Assembly: GCA_016870615.1 (NCBI GenBank)
Contig: VGAZ01000007.1
Location: 1 to 36,222 of the forward strand
Length of the DNA stretch: 36,222 nucleotides
Direction: 5' to 3'
From: Actinomycetota bacterium
GTDB lineage: Bacteria > Actinomycetota > Humimicrobiia > Humimicrobiales > Humimicrobiaceae
The notes beneath the pieces were generated by a model, which had not been told where the DNA came from, did no database searches, and saw only the letters and a list, made by a program, of their open reading frames with translations. This document shows positions 1 to 8,846 of this stretch, one piece after another. Position 1 is the first letter of the stretch; each line of letters opens with the position of its first letter. The position numbers and the translations under genes were made by a program.

Positions 1-734
1 TTAAATTTGATAAGGAAAAAATAAAAGATACTGTAAGAGTATATCTTGCTGTAAAAAAAATGTGCCAGGATAACAATTTTTCAGCAGTAGCCTTTGACTG
101 CGCCTCAAAACTTGTGGTGTTAAAGAGCATTATAGGGTGCCTGTCAAACTCCCTTCTAAATTCAGACGGCATAACTGCCGGATGTGAGGGGGACATGTTA
201 AGCACAATTTCATCATATATTTTAAAACTGTTTTCAGGTATGCCAACAGCCGTTAGCGACATGCCAGCTTTTGATGATAATGATAACTCAGTTCTTTTGT
301 GGCACTGCGGCTCAGCGCCTCTTGAAATGGCTGGCACCTGTGGAGCTATATGCAGGAATGTTTACAGGTCAGATTTTGCAAAAGGGACTGAATTTGATAA
401 TCTAGGCCCCATTACCGATATGGTATATCCCAAAAGCGATGTTACAGTTTTCAGGCTAACCGGGGAGTCTGATTATTACTATTACTTTACCGGAAAAAGT
501 TTTAATGAAAAAAAGGAATCCTGGTATGGAAACAGGGGATGGATAAATGAATTGAAACTGTACGGTAAACCCGTAAGGGCCATTGATTTAATAAATACGA
601 TTCTTATAAATAATATACAGCACCATTACCCGGTTGTATTAAAGGACGTTAGCAAGTATATTGATGAATTTGCGTACTGGCTCGGGTTAAAAAGGGTAAA
701 AAGGCTGGGATATGAAGATTTTTTATACCCATAA
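1..734 (+). CDS. L-fucose/L-arabinose isomerase-like protein, C-terminal part (5' end outside window)
   Basis: The reading frame is open from the first bases of the window (in frame from position 3), so the gene starts to the left. The visible part aligns closely with the C-terminal half of the complete 471-residue paralog at 12722-14137; both share NSLLNSDGI, GCE, the LLWHCGSAP block and FAYW near the end. The LLWHCG block resembles one I remember from the C-terminal domain of fucose/arabinose-isomerase-like proteins. These convert aldoses to ketoses in the cytoplasm, usually with a divalent metal. A start at the internal ATG at 60 would drop conserved residues and is not credible. The next gene is 120 bp downstream. 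The substrate is unknown; a deoxysugar fits the neighbours (mutarotases, rhamnulokinase-like kinase, class II aldolase). Confidence 0.75.
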   Translation, partial: KFDKEKIKDTVRVYLAVKKMCQDNNFSAVAFDCASKLVVLKSIIGCLSNSLLNSDGITAGCEGDMLSTISSYILKLFSGMPTAVSDMPAFDDNDNSVLLWHCGSAPLEMAGTCGAICRNVYRSDFAKGTEFDNLGPITDMVYPKSDVTVFRLTGESDYYYYFTGKSFNEKKESWYGNRGWINELKLYGKPVRAIDLINTILINNIQHHYPVVLKDVSKYIDEFAYWLGLKRVKRLGYEDFLYP

Positions 735-854
735 ATTATATTTATTAAATACATAATAAATATGCATTTTCTGTACTTTGTGTGTTTACTGGTAAGATAA
801 TTTATTGGATATCTATAATATGATAATTAATTACATTAAGACAGGAGGATTTTA

Positions 855-1838
855 ATGCTTAAACCTTATATAAGCTCACATCTATGGGTTCTGGGATCTT
901 TTGGAGAAAGATATGTCCCAAATGGATATTATGAAGATATGAAGCTTGAAAAAAAACTTGAAGCGATGTCTGAAATCGAAGGATACAATGGTATCCTTGT
1001 GTTTTATCCGTCAGATCCACTTCCAGATGATCCTGATAAAATTGTAAAAATGCTTGCAAACCACGGACTTAAAGTAGCAAATACTGCAGTAGAAAATTTT
1101 ACAGACAGAAAATGGAGGCATGGAGCCCTGTGTACAAATGAAGAAAAGATCCGCAAGGAAAATATTAAACTATGCAAGGAAGCGGTAGATTTTACTGCAC
1201 AAATTCCAGGGGCTTCGCTCCGAATCTGGCCTGCTCATGACGGGTTTGATTACCCATTCCAGGTAAATTATGAAGAAGGCTGGAAATATCTTGTAGACAG
1301 CTACAGACAAATATGTTCACATAACCCAGGTGTTAAGATATCAGTGGAATACAAGCAGAAAGACCCTAGACAAAGGCAATATATAAGTAATATAGGGAAA
1401 ATGATGATGCTTTTTAATGATGTAGGAATGGATAATTTAACAGGAGCTCTTGATACCGGACATGCATTGATGAGCCAGGAAAGTCTTGCAGAAGATGTGG
1501 TTATTCTTGCTATGCATAATAAATTAAATGAAGTTCATTTAAATGAAAATTACAGGGACTCAGACCCGGATTTGATATTCGGAACAATAATGTTCTGGGA
1601 GAATCTTGAATTGTATTATTATCTGAATAAATATAAATTTTCAGGTTGGCATGAAATAGACATTATAACGCCCAGGGATGACAGGATAAAAGCACTAAGA
1701 CTTGCTGTAAAAATGACCCTTAAATACGACGAGCTCGCAAAAAGATTGCTTGAACACAGGGATAAGATAGAAACAAATCTTGGTGGCTATCATTTCTCAG
1801 ATAATATGGAACTTATTTGTGATTTATTATTTAAATAA
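855..1838 (+). CDS. Xylose-isomerase-like TIM-barrel sugar isomerase/epimerase
   Basis: A 327-residue cytoplasmic protein of the sugar phosphate isomerase/epimerase (AP endonuclease 2-like) superfamily. The expected metal-site residues can be placed as E165 (in SVEYK), D200 and H203 (in LDTGHA), H228 (in VHLNEN) and E267 (in WHEID). This is the usual Glu/Asp/His/Glu pattern for keto-aldo isomerisation or epimerisation. The start is supported by a strong ribosome binding site, aggagg, a few bases upstream, and a TATAAT-like box lies at 814-819. The arrangement resembles L-rhamnose isomerases of the xylose-isomerase fold, but other members act on inosose or 3-keto sugars, so the substrate is open. 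It sits between the isomerase-like gene at the left edge and the DeoR-type regulator, inside the sugar/methyltransferase island. Confidence 0.7.
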   Translation: MLKPYISSHLWVLGSFGERYVPNGYYEDMKLEKKLEAMSEIEGYNGILVFYPSDPLPDDPDKIVKMLANHGLKVANTAVENFTDRKWRHGALCTNEEKIRKENIKLCKEAVDFTAQIPGASLRIWPAHDGFDYPFQVNYEEGWKYLVDSYRQICSHNPGVKISVEYKQKDPRQRQYISNIGKMMMLFNDVGMDNLTGALDTGHALMSQESLAEDVVILAMHNKLNEVHLNENYRDSDPDLIFGTIMFWENLELYYYLNKYKFSGWHEIDIITPRDDRIKALRLAVKMTLKYDELAKRLLEHRDKIETNLGGYHFSDNMELICDLLFK

Positions 1839-2100
1839 GTGCAAGAATTTGAGCTTGGGGATTAATTTGATATTAATAAAGAAATTTTACAGGCTTAACT
1901 CAGTTATTAAATAATATAAGAAAGAAACTATAAGCCAGAATGATTTAAATAAAAAACTTTTAGAAAATATTGATTATAAAAAGCATTATAGGTAAGAAAT
2001 TTTCATTAATATTGCTTTTCTAATGAATTTACAATATAATTATAACGTTTTATACATGTTTTCTCAATTATTATATATATTATTATACAAATTTTTTCAT

Positions 2101-2877
2101 ATGAATCCTGAAGAAAGAAGAAAAAAAATACTGGATTTTGTGAGAAAAAGCAAAAACAAAGTCACAGTGAAAGGCCTATCTTTAGAATTAGGAATACCAC
2201 AGTCATTAGCATATAAAGATATAGGCATACTTGAAAGCCAACGATTGTTAAAGAAAAAATATGGCAGCATTAATATTTTCGAATCTGAAAAAAAACAACA
2301 TAATTTTTTTCTAAGATTACAGAAAAATGAAAAACAGAAAAAAGCTATAGCCAAAAAAGCAGTTTCGATTGTATGCGATGGCGATACAATATTTCTAGAC
2401 GGTTCCACAACTGTATATTATTTTTTTGAAGAACTTAAAAGAGCTAATCTGCAAAATATTACACTTATAACCAATTCCATCTTCATACCTCAGGAGATGA
2501 TTCTGCAAGATAATATAGATCTTATTTGTGTAGGGGGTGTCTTAAATAAATACCTCGGCACAAGTGATGGTGACACATGGGAAATGCTGGTAAAGAATAA
2601 TATTTATGCAAACAAGTTTTTCTTTTCATGTTTTGCTATGTCAACAGAGATTGGAGTACTGGACCCTATACAGGTAGATGCAAGCATGAAATCAGTTTTT
2701 TCTTTAAGGTCACAGGAAAAAATATGCCTTTTAGACAGTAGTAAGTTTTTTCTTTATAGCGCAAATAACTGGATTGGACTGGATGAGATAGATTTAATTA
2801 TATCAGATTCTGGTTTAAACGAAGATATTAAGGAAAAACTTTCCCTGAAAGATGTTAAAGTTCTAATTGCTGATTGA
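2101..2877 (+). CDS. DeoR/GlpR-family transcriptional regulator
   Basis: With the start at 2101 the protein has 258 residues, the usual DeoR length, and begins MNPEERRKKILDF, the typical first helix of the N-terminal winged helix. A start at 2023 would add 26 hydrophobic residues and has no better ribosome site; neither start has a clear Shine-Dalgarno sequence. The C-terminal DeoRC sensor domain is recognisable from DGSTTVYYF, ITNS and GGVLNKYLGTSDG, the region that normally binds a phosphorylated sugar. The gene lies directly upstream of the sugar ABC importer, so it most likely represses or activates this island in response to a sugar phosphate. Candidate operators are the inverted repeats at 2893-2912 and 2964-2983. 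The regulator family is clear; the effector is not. Confidence 0.8.
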   Translation: MNPEERRKKILDFVRKSKNKVTVKGLSLELGIPQSLAYKDIGILESQRLLKKKYGSINIFESEKKQHNFFLRLQKNEKQKKAIAKKAVSIVCDGDTIFLDGSTTVYYFFEELKRANLQNITLITNSIFIPQEMILQDNIDLICVGGVLNKYLGTSDGDTWEMLVKNNIYANKFFFSCFAMSTEIGVLDPIQVDASMKSVFSLRSQEKICLLDSSKFFLYSANNWIGLDEIDLIISDSGLNEDIKEKLSLKDVKVLIAD

Positions 2878-2892
2878 AAATATTAGATAAAA

Positions 2893-2912
2893 ATCCGTTT
2901 AAAAGAACGGAT
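2893..2912. promoter_or_regulatory. Inverted repeat upstream of sugar-binding protein gene
   Basis: ATCCGTT (2893-2899), a 6-base spacer and AACGGAT (2906-2912) form a perfect 7-bp dyad 16 bp after the regulator's stop codon. No T-run follows, so it is a poor intrinsic terminator. Its place between a DeoR-type gene and the transporter it probably controls makes it a candidate operator. Confidence 0.35.
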
Positions 2913-2963
2913 GAATTTATAAAAAGGAGGAGGTGAAACTCATATAGAATGAATAATAAAAAT

Positions 2964-2983
2964 CCAAGTTATTTTTAACTTGG
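2964..2983. promoter_or_regulatory. Perfect 8-bp dyad in the leader of the sugar-binding protein gene
   Basis: CCAAGTTA (2964-2971), TTTT, TAACTTGG (2976-2983) is a perfect 8-bp inverted repeat ending 25 bp before the start codon of the substrate-binding protein. There is no T-tract after it. It may be an operator for the neighbouring DeoR-type regulator or an mRNA 5' stabilising hairpin. Its sequence differs from the other dyad at 2893-2912. Confidence 0.4.
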
Positions 2984-3008
2984 AGTAATAAAAATATGAG
3001 GAGGGAAA

Positions 3009-4148
3009 ATGAAAAAGACAAAAATTGCATTGTTAGTCTGCCTATCATTGATAATGGTGGCAACGTTTATGGCTTTACCTGGTTGTAAAACTGGTACAGC
3101 ACCGGAAACTGTAATAGTGAAAGAAACTGTTGTTGAAACTGTTATCGAGAAGGTAGAAGTTGAAGTGGATGCAGATTCACCTTACACTTATGAGAAATTA
3201 AGGGAAATGGCAAAAGCCGGCGCATATGAAGGCGAACCTGCAAAAGGCCGCACAATGGCTTTTGCAAACGCAATTAAATCGTTTCCATTCTGCTTATCAG
3301 TTGAGAATAGCATAATAGAACAATGGCAATTGGCAGGCGGTTCTATGGCTGACCTGACAGTTCTTGATAATGCTGTAGACCCGGCAGTATCAGTGCAGAA
3401 TGCAGATATTATCTTCAATAAAATGCCTGAAGTTTTCCTACAGTTCCAAATTGATGCACAAATAAACGCTCAAATTGGAAGAAGAGCTCAAGAGCTTGGA
3501 ATTTTTATAATTGCCATAGATATACCGGTCCCGGGATTTCCATTCCAGGGTGTTGATAATTACGGTACTTCTGTTTTAACTGGAAACTGGGCATTGGAAC
3601 AGATAGACCCAGTTTTTGGCGGCTGGGAAAATGTAGATAGAGTATTCTTTCTCTGGAATCCTGTAATTGGTGAAACTGTAGCAATGAGAATGTATGGCGC
3701 AATGGACGTATTCAAGGAAAAATTTGGTGCAGAGGCAGACACAAAAGCTGAGGGTTCAAAGGCAGTGCTGGTTGATGCCGGAAGCACAACTGACGAAGCA
3801 AAAGCAGCTATATCGGATATTCTTGCAGCATATCCCCAGGATGAAAACATAATTGTTTTCACTCTTAATGACCAGGCTGCAGCGGGCGTTCAGGCAGCTG
3901 CAGAGATAGCCGGCAGGTGGAATCCTGACAAGTGGCTTATAATGTCACAGGGCCTTGATGATCTCGGCATGCAGCTTGTAAGAGATGGCGTTATTGACGG
4001 CGACAGCGCATATTTTCCTGAAAAATATGGCGAATACCTGATTCCTGGCGCTCTTGCTCATATGTATGGAAATCCAGTACCTGCATACTTGTTTATCGAT
4101 AATGTTATTATCACGCCTGATAATATTGATGAATATTATCCTAAGTAA
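3009..4148 (+). CDS. Sugar ABC transporter substrate-binding lipoprotein
   Basis: A 379-residue exported protein. The N-terminus has a basic start, a hydrophobic stretch and a lipobox ending LPGC with the lipidated Cys at residue 26. A short Val/Glu-rich linker (about residues 32-52) follows, then a periplasmic-binding-protein type I domain of the ribose/rhamnose/autoinducer-2 class. The start has a good ribosome site (gaggagg) at 2999-3005. It is the first gene of a four-gene importer unit, ahead of the double ATPase and two RbsC-like permeases, and downstream of a DeoR-type regulator. This class binds pentoses, hexoses or deoxyhexoses. Neighbouring mutarotase, kinase and aldolase genes suggest a rhamnose- or fucose-like sugar, possibly methylated. 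Confidence 0.85.
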   Translation: MKKTKIALLVCLSLIMVATFMALPGCKTGTAPETVIVKETVVETVIEKVEVEVDADSPYTYEKLREMAKAGAYEGEPAKGRTMAFANAIKSFPFCLSVENSIIEQWQLAGGSMADLTVLDNAVDPAVSVQNADIIFNKMPEVFLQFQIDAQINAQIGRRAQELGIFIIAIDIPVPGFPFQGVDNYGTSVLTGNWALEQIDPVFGGWENVDRVFFLWNPVIGETVAMRMYGAMDVFKEKFGAEADTKAEGSKAVLVDAGSTTDEAKAAISDILAAYPQDENIIVFTLNDQAAAGVQAAAEIAGRWNPDKWLIMSQGLDDLGMQLVRDGVIDGDSAYFPEKYGEYLIPGALAHMYGNPVPAYLFIDNVIITPDNIDEYYPK

Positions 4149-4194
4149 TATTTAATGTTTTTTATTCAAGCAGGATAGTAATAAATAAAAAATG

Positions 4195-4217
4195 GGAGGG
4201 CTAATATCTAGCCCTCC
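4195..4217 (+). promoter_or_regulatory. Strong intercistronic hairpin between binding protein and transporter ATPase genes
   Basis: GGAGGGCTA (4195-4203), loop ATATC, TAGCCCTCC (4209-4217) makes a perfect 9-bp GC-rich stem. The sequence after it is AAAACAG, so there is no T-run. A hairpin here is typical of transporter operons where the 3' end of the binding-protein mRNA is stabilised, or transcription partly attenuated, so that the binding protein is made in excess over membrane components. Confidence 0.6.
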
Positions 4218-4295
4218 AAAACAGTATTTTATTTGAAATGGATTATTACAGAATTTTAATCATAAATAACTAAATAAACTAAAGTGAGGCAAAAT

Positions 4296-5786
4296 ATGCC
4301 AGATAATGAAATATTAATGGAAATGTCAGGCATAACAAAAAACTTCCCGGGAGTTTTAGCGCTTGATGATGTCAGTGTAAGCCTTTATAAAGGTGAAATA
4401 CTGGGACTTCTGGGGGAAAATGGAGCAGGTAAATCTACACTTATAAAAATTCTTTCGGGTGCGTACATGCTTGAAAAAGGGAAGATAATTATTAAGGGAA
4501 AAGAGTGCAAATTTTTAAGTCCGCACGAAAGCTTAGCTGCTGGCATAAGGGTAATATACCAGGAATTGACTTCATTTGAACCACTGACTGTTCTTGAAAA
4601 TATTTTTGCCGGCGAGGTAGTTACGAATAAAGCGGGTTTTGTTTCCTGGAAAGAAATGGCTGCAAAATCAAAAAAAATACTTTCTATGCTTGGCTCGGAA
4701 ATAAATCCTAGTGAGCTTATGGAAAATTTAAGTGTAGGGCAAAAACAGATAGTTGAGATTGCAAAAGCCATTCACGGCAATGCAAAAATAATTGTAATGG
4801 ATGAACCAACATCTGCCCTTGATGAAAAAGAAGTGAACACCTTATACAGTGTAATTAGGAAATTAAGGGAACAAGGGGTGGGCGTTATTTATATATCACA
4901 CAGGATGGAAGAAATATTCCAGATAACCGACAGGGTGGCAGTGCTGCGCGATGGTAAAAAAGTGGGTGATATAAAAACACATGAAACAAATAAATTTGAG
5001 CTTGTAAATCTTATAGTTGGCCGGGAGCTTTCAGAGCAGTATCCCAAAAGGGATATTAAAAAAGGCAAAGTCATTTTTGAAGTTAAAGATCTCACTTATT
5101 TAAATAAAGTTAAAAATGTAAGTTTTAATCTCCGCGAAGGTGAAATTGTGGCTTTTTTTGGTCTTCTTGGTGCTGGAACTCATCAGCTATTTTCAGTAAT
5201 TTTTGGAGATAAAAAAGCAACAAGCGGGGAAATATATGTAGATGGGAGAATGATTAATGTTACAAATCCCAATATTGCAAAAAAAAGCGGGCTAGGGTAT
5301 ATCCCAATCGACAGGAAAGAAGAAGGATTGGCCCTTGTCATGGATTTAAAGCAGAATATAACTTCTGCAAATATTGAAGAGATGGGAGCTGGATTTATTC
5401 TAAATAAAAGAACTGAAAATGAGCATGCTACTAAATGGTTTAACACGCTTAATATAAAAGCTCCATCAATCGATACCCTGGCAGGCAGTCTTTCAGGAGG
5501 AAACCAGCAAAAAGTCGTCGTAGCAAAATGGCTGGAAAAGAATTCAAGAATACTTCTTATGAATGAGCCAACCAGGGGTATAGATGTAGGTTCAAAATCA
5601 GAGATCTATATGATTGCAGAGGATCTCTGTGAAAAAGGAGTTGGGGTGCTGATGGTCTCAAGTGAGCTTCCTGAGATTTTAGCAATATCTGACAGGGTCA
5701 TAGTCATGAGGGACGGTGAGATTGTCGGTGAATTTGTAACTAAAGATACAGACCAGGAAGAACTTATGCACCTGGCTTCCGCATAA
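4296..5786 (+). CDS. Sugar ABC transporter ATP-binding protein, RbsA/MglA type (two ATPase domains)
   Basis: A protein of about 496 residues with two ABC domains in tandem. Domain 1 has Walker A (GENGAGKST), signature LSVGQKQ and Walker B (IIVMDEPTSAL). Domain 2 has a degenerate Walker A (GLLGAGTHQL) but an intact signature LSGGNQQK and NEPTRGID, the asymmetry usual for the RbsA/MglA/XylG family. An in-frame GTG at 4284 could extend it by four residues, but GTGAGG is better read as the ribosome site for the ATG at 4296. It energises uptake through the two permeases encoded just downstream. Confidence 0.9.
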   Translation: MPDNEILMEMSGITKNFPGVLALDDVSVSLYKGEILGLLGENGAGKSTLIKILSGAYMLEKGKIIIKGKECKFLSPHESLAAGIRVIYQELTSFEPLTVLENIFAGEVVTNKAGFVSWKEMAAKSKKILSMLGSEINPSELMENLSVGQKQIVEIAKAIHGNAKIIVMDEPTSALDEKEVNTLYSVIRKLREQGVGVIYISHRMEEIFQITDRVAVLRDGKKVGDIKTHETNKFELVNLIVGRELSEQYPKRDIKKGKVIFEVKDLTYLNKVKNVSFNLREGEIVAFFGLLGAGTHQLFSVIFGDKKATSGEIYVDGRMINVTNPNIAKKSGLGYIPIDRKEEGLALVMDLKQNITSANIEEMGAGFILNKRTENEHATKWFNTLNIKAPSIDTLAGSLSGGNQQKVVVAKWLEKNSRILLMNEPTRGIDVGSKSEIYMIAEDLCEKGVGVLMVSSELPEILAISDRVIVMRDGEIVGEFVTKDTDQEELMHLASA

Positions 5787-5806
5787 CATTAATAGAAAGG
5801 TTGAAT

Positions 5807-6778
5807 ATGCAACAAATGAAAAAAAAGTCCTTTAAGATTACAGATACCTATATACTGCTTATTATTCTTGTAGTATTGGTTGCTTTCTTTTCACTGGTAA
5901 ACAGGCAGTTTATTGCATATAATAATATAAGTACAATGCTTAAGAACATGGTCTTAACCGGTGTTCTTGCATTAGGTCTTACTCCTTTGATGATCGCAAG
6001 AGGCCTGGATATATCTTTTGGCAACTCCATTTCTCTTACCTCGGTTATAATGGCAGTACTCTACACTGTCTTTGGATTAAATTTATGGTTAACATTATTA
6101 ATTGGAATATTAGTTGCAGCATTAATCGGTTTTATAAATGGATTGCTGATAGAGAAATTTAATCTTATCCCTATTATCCTTACCCTTGGAACAATGGCAA
6201 TACTTCAGGCGCTGGCCCTTGTGACTGCAAATACTTTTACTCAGACATACTCAATTCTTATGCTTACAGACCAGCTGTACTACTTTAGCACAAGGACATT
6301 TTTAAAAATTCCTTTGCCTTTGTATGTTCTTATTGTACTGATTTTTATTTTCTGGTTTGTACTTACAAAGACAAAATTTGGAAGGACTATTTATCTTATC
6401 GGTGCAAATCCAAAAGTCGCATATCTTTGCGGTGTAAAGGTAAAAAAGGTTAAAATCCTGCTTTATATATTTATGGGATTCATAACAGGCATTGGTGGTG
6501 TATTAAGTGTAGCGCTCACAGGTGTAGGTGCTTCATATCAAGGCGCGAAGCTTGTTCTTCCCACACTTTCTGCAGTTCTTTTGGGTGGAATATCCCTCAT
6601 GGGCGGCAGTGGAAGTGCACTGGGTACATTGATTGGTGTCTTGATCGTAACTGTTATTTTCAATGGGCTTTCAGTTCTTAATGTACCATCTTATTATATA
6701 CAGCTGTTCCAGGGAATTGCGCTGATTTTAATAGTAGCTGCTTATGAAATCAGAAACAAGAAAATACAAATTATTTAA
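5807..6778 (+). CDS. Sugar ABC transporter permease, RbsC family (first copy)
   Basis: A very hydrophobic protein of about 323 residues with roughly eight to ten membrane segments, of the RbsC/RhaP/LsrC permease family (BPD_transp_2). Family blocks seen are ARGLDISFGNSISLTSVI near residue 65 and LLGGISLMGGSGSALGTLIG near residue 260. The ATG at 5807 lies six bases after AGAAAGG; an in-frame TTG at 5801 is the only upstream alternative. It probably forms a heterodimer with the permease encoded next to it, as in rhamnose and autoinducer-2 importers. Confidence 0.88.
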   Translation: MQQMKKKSFKITDTYILLIILVVLVAFFSLVNRQFIAYNNISTMLKNMVLTGVLALGLTPLMIARGLDISFGNSISLTSVIMAVLYTVFGLNLWLTLLIGILVAALIGFINGLLIEKFNLIPIILTLGTMAILQALALVTANTFTQTYSILMLTDQLYYFSTRTFLKIPLPLYVLIVLIFIFWFVLTKTKFGRTIYLIGANPKVAYLCGVKVKKVKILLYIFMGFITGIGGVLSVALTGVGASYQGAKLVLPTLSAVLLGGISLMGGSGSALGTLIGVLIVTVIFNGLSVLNVPSYYIQLFQGIALILIVAAYEIRNKKIQII

Positions 6779-6812
6779 CTTTAAAAGGCTCTGAAATAAA
6801 CGAGGTTTTTTT

Positions 6813-7808
6813 ATGAACGATCAAAAAAGAAATGATTTCTTAAATGCAATTAATCCATTTAATAAAAACTCTATGACTCCGACTCTATTAATAGTTTATG
6901 CTTTAATGATACTAATATTTTCCCTTATAAATCCATTATTTATAAGCCTTGCAAATATCAAGAGTATTGTGGCCAACCTGACTATTTCAGGAATAATGGC
7001 TGTTGGGCTTACAACAGTAATACTCACTGGCAATTTTGACATATCAGTTGGTTCAATACTTGGAGTTTCAGCGATTGTATGCGCAAAATTATATAATATT
7101 GGTGATACTTATATACCGCTGCCGGTTGTTATTCTTGCAGGAATTGCCGTGGGTGCAGCGATTGGAGCAATAAACGGTTTTCTTGTAACTGTTGTTGGAA
7201 TAAACTCTATCATAACAACACTTGGCACACTTGCAGTTTTTCGGGGCCTTGCATATCTTTATGGAACTGAAACTGCACAGATTTATTATAAACCATATGT
7301 TTTTATGGGCAGGGGTTATGTCTTTAAGCATGTTCCGCTTACGCTGATATATTTCATTGTAATACTTGTTCTTATGTATGTTGTACTTAGATTTACTAAA
7401 TTTGGCAGAAATGTATATCAGGTTGGAGCAAATTTGCAGGCAGCAAGGCTTGCGGGTGTTTCAATTAAAAAAACCACTTTTTATACTTTTATTATTTCAG
7501 GAATTACCGCCGGAATCGGAGGAATACTATTGTCTTCACAACTTTCATTCGCACAGGGGGTATTTGGACTTGGATATGAATTCAAGATTCTTGCCATCTG
7601 CGTATTAGGCGGCATCTCGCTTGCCGGGGGCAGAGGAACACTGGTAGGGATCATTGTTGCAACTTTTATACTTGGTTCTATTTCAAATGGGCTTGCACTA
7701 TCAAAAGTTCCAATAGAATGGCGAGACGCGTTTGAAGGTATAATACTCATCATAGCTATAATGGTAGATTCGATCAGGATTAGCAGAAGAGCACTTCTTA
7801 GGGCATAG
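6813..7808 (+). CDS. Sugar ABC transporter permease, RbsC family (second copy)
   Basis: A 331-residue multi-pass membrane protein homologous to the preceding permease, with TGNFDISVGSILGVSAIV and VLGGISLAGGRGTLVG in matching places. Two different permeases rather than a homodimer is the pattern of the rhamnose (RhaPQ) and autoinducer-2 (LsrCD) importers. The stop codon at 7806-7808 is followed after 23 bp by the class II aldolase gene, so transport and catabolism are probably co-transcribed. Confidence 0.88.
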   Translation: MNDQKRNDFLNAINPFNKNSMTPTLLIVYALMILIFSLINPLFISLANIKSIVANLTISGIMAVGLTTVILTGNFDISVGSILGVSAIVCAKLYNIGDTYIPLPVVILAGIAVGAAIGAINGFLVTVVGINSIITTLGTLAVFRGLAYLYGTETAQIYYKPYVFMGRGYVFKHVPLTLIYFIVILVLMYVVLRFTKFGRNVYQVGANLQAARLAGVSIKKTTFYTFIISGITAGIGGILLSSQLSFAQGVFGLGYEFKILAICVLGGISLAGGRGTLVGIIVATFILGSISNGLALSKVPIEWRDAFEGIILIIAIMVDSIRISRRALLRA

Positions 7809-7831
7809 ATAATTATGGTAAAGGAATAAAA

Positions 7832-8710
7832 ATGGTTGATGTAAAAAAGATTAGAAAATCAATATGTGAAGTGGCTGCTTATTTAATTAATAAGGACCTG
7901 ACTGATCTAAGCGGCGGCAATATTTCTGTAAGGGATAAAAATAAAATTTATATTAATGAGAGATTGTCAGGCCCAAATTATCAATGGAAAATTGAAGAAG
8001 ACTCAATAATAGTTACAGACATTTGTAAAATGCCCCTGATTGGTGATGAAGGTTTAATTACGCGTGAAGCCTCCACACACTATTTAATTTATCAAACTTT
8101 TCCTGAAATCAATGCCATTATTCATTGCCACCCTTTATTTATGATGGTGTTTGGCGCAGCGCATATGGATATACCTTCTGTGACTGAAGGTTCAAGAGTT
8201 ATTTTGGGAGATCAGCCCATTACAAATGTAGAAGAGTCTATTCCGTCGTCCCAGGACCAGGCCGAAAAAGTAGTCGATAATTTTAAAAAAAGAAGAGAAA
8301 AAGATTCAAACGCAGCTTTGATTTGCAACATTCCTTTCCATGGAATGTTTACTGCAGGAGCCAACTTAAATGATGCACTTGTTTATGCTGATATTGCTAA
8401 TAACTGTGCAAAATTATTAATTTACAGGCAATTGATGTTTGGCAATGACCCTGCTGCAGATCTTTCAATCCGCAAACACTTCACGAGAGAAGATTTCTCA
8501 ACAATGGATATATTTAAAGAAGTATGTAAACCTGGTTATGTTTACGAGGATGCATTCGGGCAAAAAACTAAATACATCAGCCCAGAATTTAAACAAAATA
8601 AATCTGACAATGAAATTAATTTTACAGCAAATGGCTTGAACAGTATCAATAAGGACAAAATAGTAAGTATTGTAACAGAAATATTGGCAAAATTATTAAA
8701 TTCTAAATAA
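7832..8710 (+). CDS. Class II aldolase/adducin-family protein (rhamnulose-1-P or fuculose-1-P aldolase-like)
   Basis: A 292-residue zinc aldolase-fold protein. It has the family SGGNISVR block (residues 27-34), Zn ligands H98 and H100 in IHCHP, and H170 in IPFHG; E79 in REAST is the likely catalytic acid. Class II aldolases of this type split deoxyketose 1-phosphates into dihydroxyacetone phosphate and lactaldehyde. At 292 residues it is nearer in length to RhaD (about 275) than FucA (about 215). It lies directly after the permeases, while the rhamnulokinase-like gene that could supply its substrate is at 22030. Some relatives act on other sugar acids or phosphates, so the substrate remains inferred. 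Confidence 0.8.
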   Translation: MVDVKKIRKSICEVAAYLINKDLTDLSGGNISVRDKNKIYINERLSGPNYQWKIEEDSIIVTDICKMPLIGDEGLITREASTHYLIYQTFPEINAIIHCHPLFMMVFGAAHMDIPSVTEGSRVILGDQPITNVEESIPSSQDQAEKVVDNFKKRREKDSNAALICNIPFHGMFTAGANLNDALVYADIANNCAKLLIYRQLMFGNDPAADLSIRKHFTREDFSTMDIFKEVCKPGYVYEDAFGQKTKYISPEFKQNKSDNEINFTANGLNSINKDKIVSIVTEILAKLLNSK

Positions 8711-8720
8711 GTTTTTAATA

Positions 8721-8760
8721 ATGGCTTATTACCCAGTTCCTTAAATAGTAATTTAGCCAT
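8721..8760 (+). promoter_or_regulatory. Interrupted hairpin between aldolase and first mttB-family gene
   Basis: ATGGCT (8721-8726) pairs with AGCCAT (8755-8760), and inside it ATTAC (8728-8732) pairs with GTAAT (8748-8752). This gives an 11-bp stem with a small internal loop. There is no T-run, so it is more likely an mRNA processing or stability element than a terminator. Confidence 0.35.
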
Positions 8761-8792
8761 AGTATAAACAGGAATACAATCCAATACTATTA

Positions 8793-8804
8793 TGCCTTAA
8801 GGCA
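8793..8804. promoter_or_regulatory. 12-bp perfect palindrome upstream of first mttB-family gene
   Basis: TGCCTTAAGGCA is a perfect palindrome 42 bp before the start codon at 8847. It could be a regulator binding site for a second promoter that drives the methyltransferase genes separately from the transporter genes. No direct evidence for a promoter is claimed. Confidence 0.3.
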
Positions 8805-8846
8805 ATTATTATTTAATACAAATGAAAAGAAAGGGGTTCAATTAAA

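Noticed and set aside
814-819. TATAAT box upstream of the isomerase/epimerase as a mapped promoter
   Set aside because: No convincing -35 hexamer at the right distance; in such AT-rich sequence the hexamer is expected by chance.
2893-2912. Dyad after the DeoR-type gene as an intrinsic terminator
   Set aside because: No T-run follows the stem, so it is kept only as a possible operator.
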